In this document: positions 46,069 through 49,455 of the stretch, in pieces
Numbering within the stretch: the first letter of the stretch is position 1
Layout: each line of letters begins with the position of its first letter
NCBI GenBank assembly: GCA_031281555.1
Contig: JAITFK010000212.1
Span: 1-49,455, forward strand
Source: Treponema sp.
Lineage (GTDB): Bacteria > Spirochaetota > Spirochaetia > Treponematales > Breznakiellaceae
Length of the DNA stretch: 49,455 nucleotides
Direction of reading: 5' to 3'
The notes under the pieces: model-generated
Told to the model about the DNA's origin: nothing
What the model saw: the letters and a program-made list of their open reading frames with translations, nothing else
Database searches by the model: none
Translations under genes and position numbers: made by a program

Positions 46069-47856
46069 ATGTTTACGGAGAATTCAACGCAAAAAAAGAT
46101 GATTGCGTGGGCTGTTCTGTTACTAACAGTTGTTTTTTTGGAGACAGTATTTTTTCGAAGCATGATTTTTAATAATGATAATATAGTTGGAGACCTTGGA
46201 GACAGCAGGCTTGTTTCGCTTATTCTGGAACATTGGTATAAAGTATTCTGCGGTAAGGAAGGAATAAGAGATCTATCAATGTTTTACCCGGTAAAAAACA
46301 CGCTGGGTTATTCCGATGCTCTTTTCCTTTTATCATTACCGTATTCTGTTTTAAGAGTATCAGGAATAAGCTGGTTAACAGCCTATCAGTTGACATTGAT
46401 TATTATCCATTTTTTCGGAGGTATTTGTCTAGCATGGTTTTTAAGAAAAAGTTTAAAACTGCCTTTATGGACATGTATCATTGGATTGATTATAGGCAAT
46501 TTCAGCAATTCTTATTTTGTAAAAATCAGTATTTCCCATTCGCAATTTATTACACACAGTTTAGTACCATTGCTTTTTATATTTTTAAAGATTTTTTATG
46601 ACAGTTTTACTCCATGCTTGCAAAAAAAACGTATGATTTATGGAATTTTGTCTATATTCCTTTTTGCGGGTATACTTTTAACCAGTTTTTATGTGGGTTT
46701 CTTTTGCGCTTTCTTTTTATTAACAGTAAATATTGTTATTGCAATTTATCTTCTAAAGATTAATTCGGAGAATTTAAGGAAAGCAATAAAAATTATTAAA
46801 GCCTATAAATTTGAAATTTTAATTTATATAGTAACCGGAATAGTTGTTTTACTGCCTTTTTTATGGATATATTTACCTATTTATAAAGAGATGGGAGGAA
46901 GAAACATCGGCGGAGTATTATTTTATTTACCTTATTGGTATGATTTTTTTAATGTCTCCCCAACAAATTTGATATGGTCCTTCCCCAATACTTCAGAAAA
47001 ATATGAATTAATGGTAGGATATCCCTTAATAACAGGTATAATACTTATTATTGGCTGTGTTTATTATATTAGGCAATCAATAAAAAAAACACTATCTTTT
47101 GAAAAAAAAGAAAAGAGCTTTTATATGCTTATTGGATTTTCTTTTGCTATTGCAATTATCTCATTATTACTATTAAAAATAGATATGAGGCAAATAGTTA
47201 GTATATTAGAAGAAAAGGGCATAATAAATATGAAGCAAATAGGCAGTATACTTGATGAAAATGGTATATCTGACGCAGAAAGTAAAATAAAAAACAAAGC
47301 TGGTTTTAGTCTTTGGTTTTTTGCTTATTTTTTAGTACCAGGCGCGTCCGCTATGTGGACAGTAGTCAGATTTAACCAATTTCTATCATTTCCTGCGGGT
47401 ATAATAATTGCTTGTTTTTTGTCTGAAAAACTTCGTATTGTAAATAAGAATTATATAAAATATTGGGTATGTATTGTATTGATTGCGTTAATATTTTTTG
47501 AACATCAAAATACTAGGGAAATGTCTTATTGGACTAAATCATATATAAACAGTTATCTTGAAAAAGTATCCGCTCCGCCCGAAAGCTGCGAATCCTTTCT
47601 TCTAGTAAACAACGACACATCTGAAAATTATGTTTATCAATTGGATGCATGGACCATCGCCAATAAATATAATATAAAAACAATCAACGGATATTCTGGG
47701 CAATCTCCTAAAAATTGGTATTATATATATGATATGGAGTCTAATAGAAATTACAGCGACATCTTACGCTGGATTGATGAACATAATCTGGAGAATGTAT
47801 ATTTATATGATTATAAAAATGATAAGTGGATTAGGTGTACAGAATCCGTACTTTAA
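46069..47856 (+). CDS. Polytopic membrane protein, putative GT-C-like glycosyltransferase (paralogue 2)
   Basis: Aligns nearly end-to-end with 44122..45957 (shared GDLGDSRLVSLILEHWYKVF, FFNVSPxNLIWSFPNTSEK, TINGYSGQxPKN). Confidence 0.65.
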   Translation: MFTENSTQKKMIAWAVLLLTVVFLETVFFRSMIFNNDNIVGDLGDSRLVSLILEHWYKVFCGKEGIRDLSMFYPVKNTLGYSDALFLLSLPYSVLRVSGISWLTAYQLTLIIIHFFGGICLAWFLRKSLKLPLWTCIIGLIIGNFSNSYFVKISISHSQFITHSLVPLLFIFLKIFYDSFTPCLQKKRMIYGILSIFLFAGILLTSFYVGFFCAFFLLTVNIVIAIYLLKINSENLRKAIKIIKAYKFEILIYIVTGIVVLLPFLWIYLPIYKEMGGRNIGGVLFYLPYWYDFFNVSPTNLIWSFPNTSEKYELMVGYPLITGIILIIGCVYYIRQSIKKTLSFEKKEKSFYMLIGFSFAIAIISLLLLKIDMRQIVSILEEKGIINMKQIGSILDENGISDAESKIKNKAGFSLWFFAYFLVPGASAMWTVVRFNQFLSFPAGIIIACFLSEKLRIVNKNYIKYWVCIVLIALIFFEHQNTREMSYWTKSYINSYLEKVSAPPESCESFLLVNNDTSENYVYQLDAWTIANKYNIKTINGYSGQSPKNWYYIYDMESNRNYSDILRWIDEHNLENVYLYDYKNDKWIRCTESVL

Positions 47857-47870
47857 AAGGAATAAAAAAA

Positions 47871-49455
47871 ATGAAAACTAGTTTTGTAAATAAATTTAAC
47901 GAACTAATAAGCAAAATAGAAGCTTCTCGAAATGGGTATGATAAGTATATTGCTATATTAATTTTAATTTCTTTTTCTATATTATGTTTTTTATACATGA
48001 AACTTACAGGAATTCATAATGTTAGATCCGATGGTTTGGGTTATTGGAGATATTTACCAGATTTGTTTATAAGAAAAGACCTCTCTTTTAAGAACAAATA
48101 TACAATCGGCGTTGCCTTAATGGAGCTTCCTTTTTTCCTTGTTGCTCATTTTTTTTCAATTATTAGCAATCTTTATAAAGTTGATGGTTATAGCTTTCCG
48201 TATATATTAAGCTCTTTATTAGCTCAAATGTTTTATTCAAATTTAGGACTAATGTTTGTTTATAAGTCTTTAAGAAAATTTTATAATGTCAAAATTACTG
48301 CGATTACTCTTGCTACAATCGCTTTTTCAACCGGTTTGTTTTTTTATGTTGGTGAAAATTATTCGCATGTATTTTCTTTTTGTGTTATAGCCATGTTTTT
48401 ATACTATATGTTTAAAGCTTATGAAACTGACCGTATTAAAGATCATATAATTGTAGGATTGTTACTTGGTGTTGTTGCTTGCTGTAGAGTAACGAATATC
48501 ATTGTTGTGTTAATATATATTTTTTGTGGAGTCAAATCTCCATCTGACTTTATAGCAAAAGTGAAGTTAAAAAATACATATCTACAATTTACCGCCAGCT
48601 TTATTTCATTCCTGTTTGTGTTTTCATTACAAATGATTTATTGGCAACATGCTTTTAGATCATTTATTGTTAATTCATACGAGAATGAAGGTTTTACATT
48701 TTTACTTAATCCTCAATTATATAATATTTTATTCTCTTTATTGAGAGGATTATTCGTATGGCATCCAATATATTTATTTGTATTTATAGGTTTTTATTTT
48801 TTAATTAAAAATAAGAATTACAGAAGTTATTTAATCGGGACGACAGTATTTTTTATAATATATCTTTGGATTACCAGTTCATGGTGGTGCTGGTGGTATG
48901 ATTGGTCTTTCGGGCAGCGTCCATTCAATGATATTTTAGCTGTTTTTGCCATGCCGCTTGCCGCTCTGATTAAAAAGAGTGACAGCATTCGTTTTCATTA
49001 TTTAAAGAAGACTATTATAAATCACTCGGTTCATAAAAAATATTTTGTAGTAGCTCGTTTACAATTCGCAGTTTTAATAGTTTTTATTTTTTTATTTTCT
49101 ATAAGAAACATAACTTTTTCATTAATGCTGCGGGATGGGTTATTTACAATGAAAAACATAAACGATTTACCTTATAAATTCAGCGATTTTGTATTTATAT
49201 CAAGACCTAAAAATCTTTTTAAAGATAAAATAATTTGGTCTGATGTTAATCAATTTATAACGGCCAGCTTACATAGACCAACAACATTTGCAGCATTTCA
49301 CGGCGTTGAGTTTGCAACCGGCCCTCAAGGTGATAAAGTACACGACTTTAGAATAGCTGGAGACGGTAAAGCATATTACAAAAATAAAGAAATATTGAAC
49401 ACAGATGATTTAAATTACGCAGATTATGAAATTAAAACAAACAAAAAGTGGATAA
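47871..49455 (+). CDS. Polytopic membrane protein, putative glycosyltransferase (3' end beyond window)
   Basis: Absent from the ORF track because it stays open to the window end. ATG at 47871 gives MKTSFVNKFNELISKIEASRNGYDKYIAILILISFSILCFLYMKLTGIHNVRSDGLGYWRYLPDLF...; multiple TMs; ITSSWWCWWYDWSFGQRPFNDILAVF loop. Frame open through 49454. Confidence 0.65.
   Translation, partial: MKTSFVNKFNELISKIEASRNGYDKYIAILILISFSILCFLYMKLTGIHNVRSDGLGYWRYLPDLFIRKDLSFKNKYTIGVALMELPFFLVAHFFSIISNLYKVDGYSFPYILSSLLAQMFYSNLGLMFVYKSLRKFYNVKITAITLATIAFSTGLFFYVGENYSHVFSFCVIAMFLYYMFKAYETDRIKDHIIVGLLLGVVACCRVTNIIVVLIYIFCGVKSPSDFIAKVKLKNTYLQFTASFISFLFVFSLQMIYWQHAFRSFIVNSYENEGFTFLLNPQLYNILFSLLRGLFVWHPIYLFVFIGFYFLIKNKNYRSYLIGTTVFFIIYLWITSSWWCWWYDWSFGQRPFNDILAVFAMPLAALIKKSDSIRFHYLKKTIINHSVHKKYFVVARLQFAVLIVFIFLFSIRNITFSLMLRDGLFTMKNINDLPYKFSDFVFISRPKNLFKDKIIWSDVNQFITASLHRPTTFAAFHGVEFATGPQGDKVHDFRIAGDGKAYYKNKEILNTDDLNYADYEIKTNKKWI

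Noticed and set aside
1-49455. CRISPR arrays, tRNA/rRNA genes, transposases or integrases
   Set aside because: No regularly spaced direct repeats, cloverleaf-like intergenic segments or DDE/tyrosine recombinase motifs recognised. Intergenic space is short, but a tRNAscan/Infernal run would be needed for certainty.

Overview
The window looks like a spirochaete chromosome segment, most likely Treponema-like. I infer this from a V-type ATPase operon in the order E-DUF2764-A-B-D-I-K, a short ~600-aa AlaRS, a stand-alone groES and many lipoproteins. The first ~16.3 kb (minus strand) reads as one tightly packed transcription unit: CheW, divergent CheW-like, CheB, CheR-TPR, two MCPs, CheA-REC, REC-class III cyclase, TonB-dependent receptor, lipoprotein, ExbB, ExbD, ExbD, TonB. 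A sigma70-like promoter lies at its head, inside the end of dinG. This chemosensory/cyclase/TonB arrangement is the strongest candidate for an undescribed system. Next come housekeeping genes: dinG, M20 peptidase, galE, a MIF-like tautomerase, a Gfo/Idh/MocA oxidoreductase, ABC-F, an SH3 lipoprotein, groES, a GH5 lipoprotein, a TPR protein, nusB, a PpiC/SurA-like protein and alaS. A small AT-rich insert carries an XRE regulator with three palindromic operators and a TylF-like methyltransferase. After the V-ATPase operon, the window ends in an AT-rich surface-glycan-like locus: a GT2-GtrA fusion, two tandem paralogous polytopic membrane proteins, and a third membrane protein cut by the window edge. 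No tRNA, rRNA, CRISPR array or transposase was recognised. All family calls come from reading motifs by eye; no database search was run.
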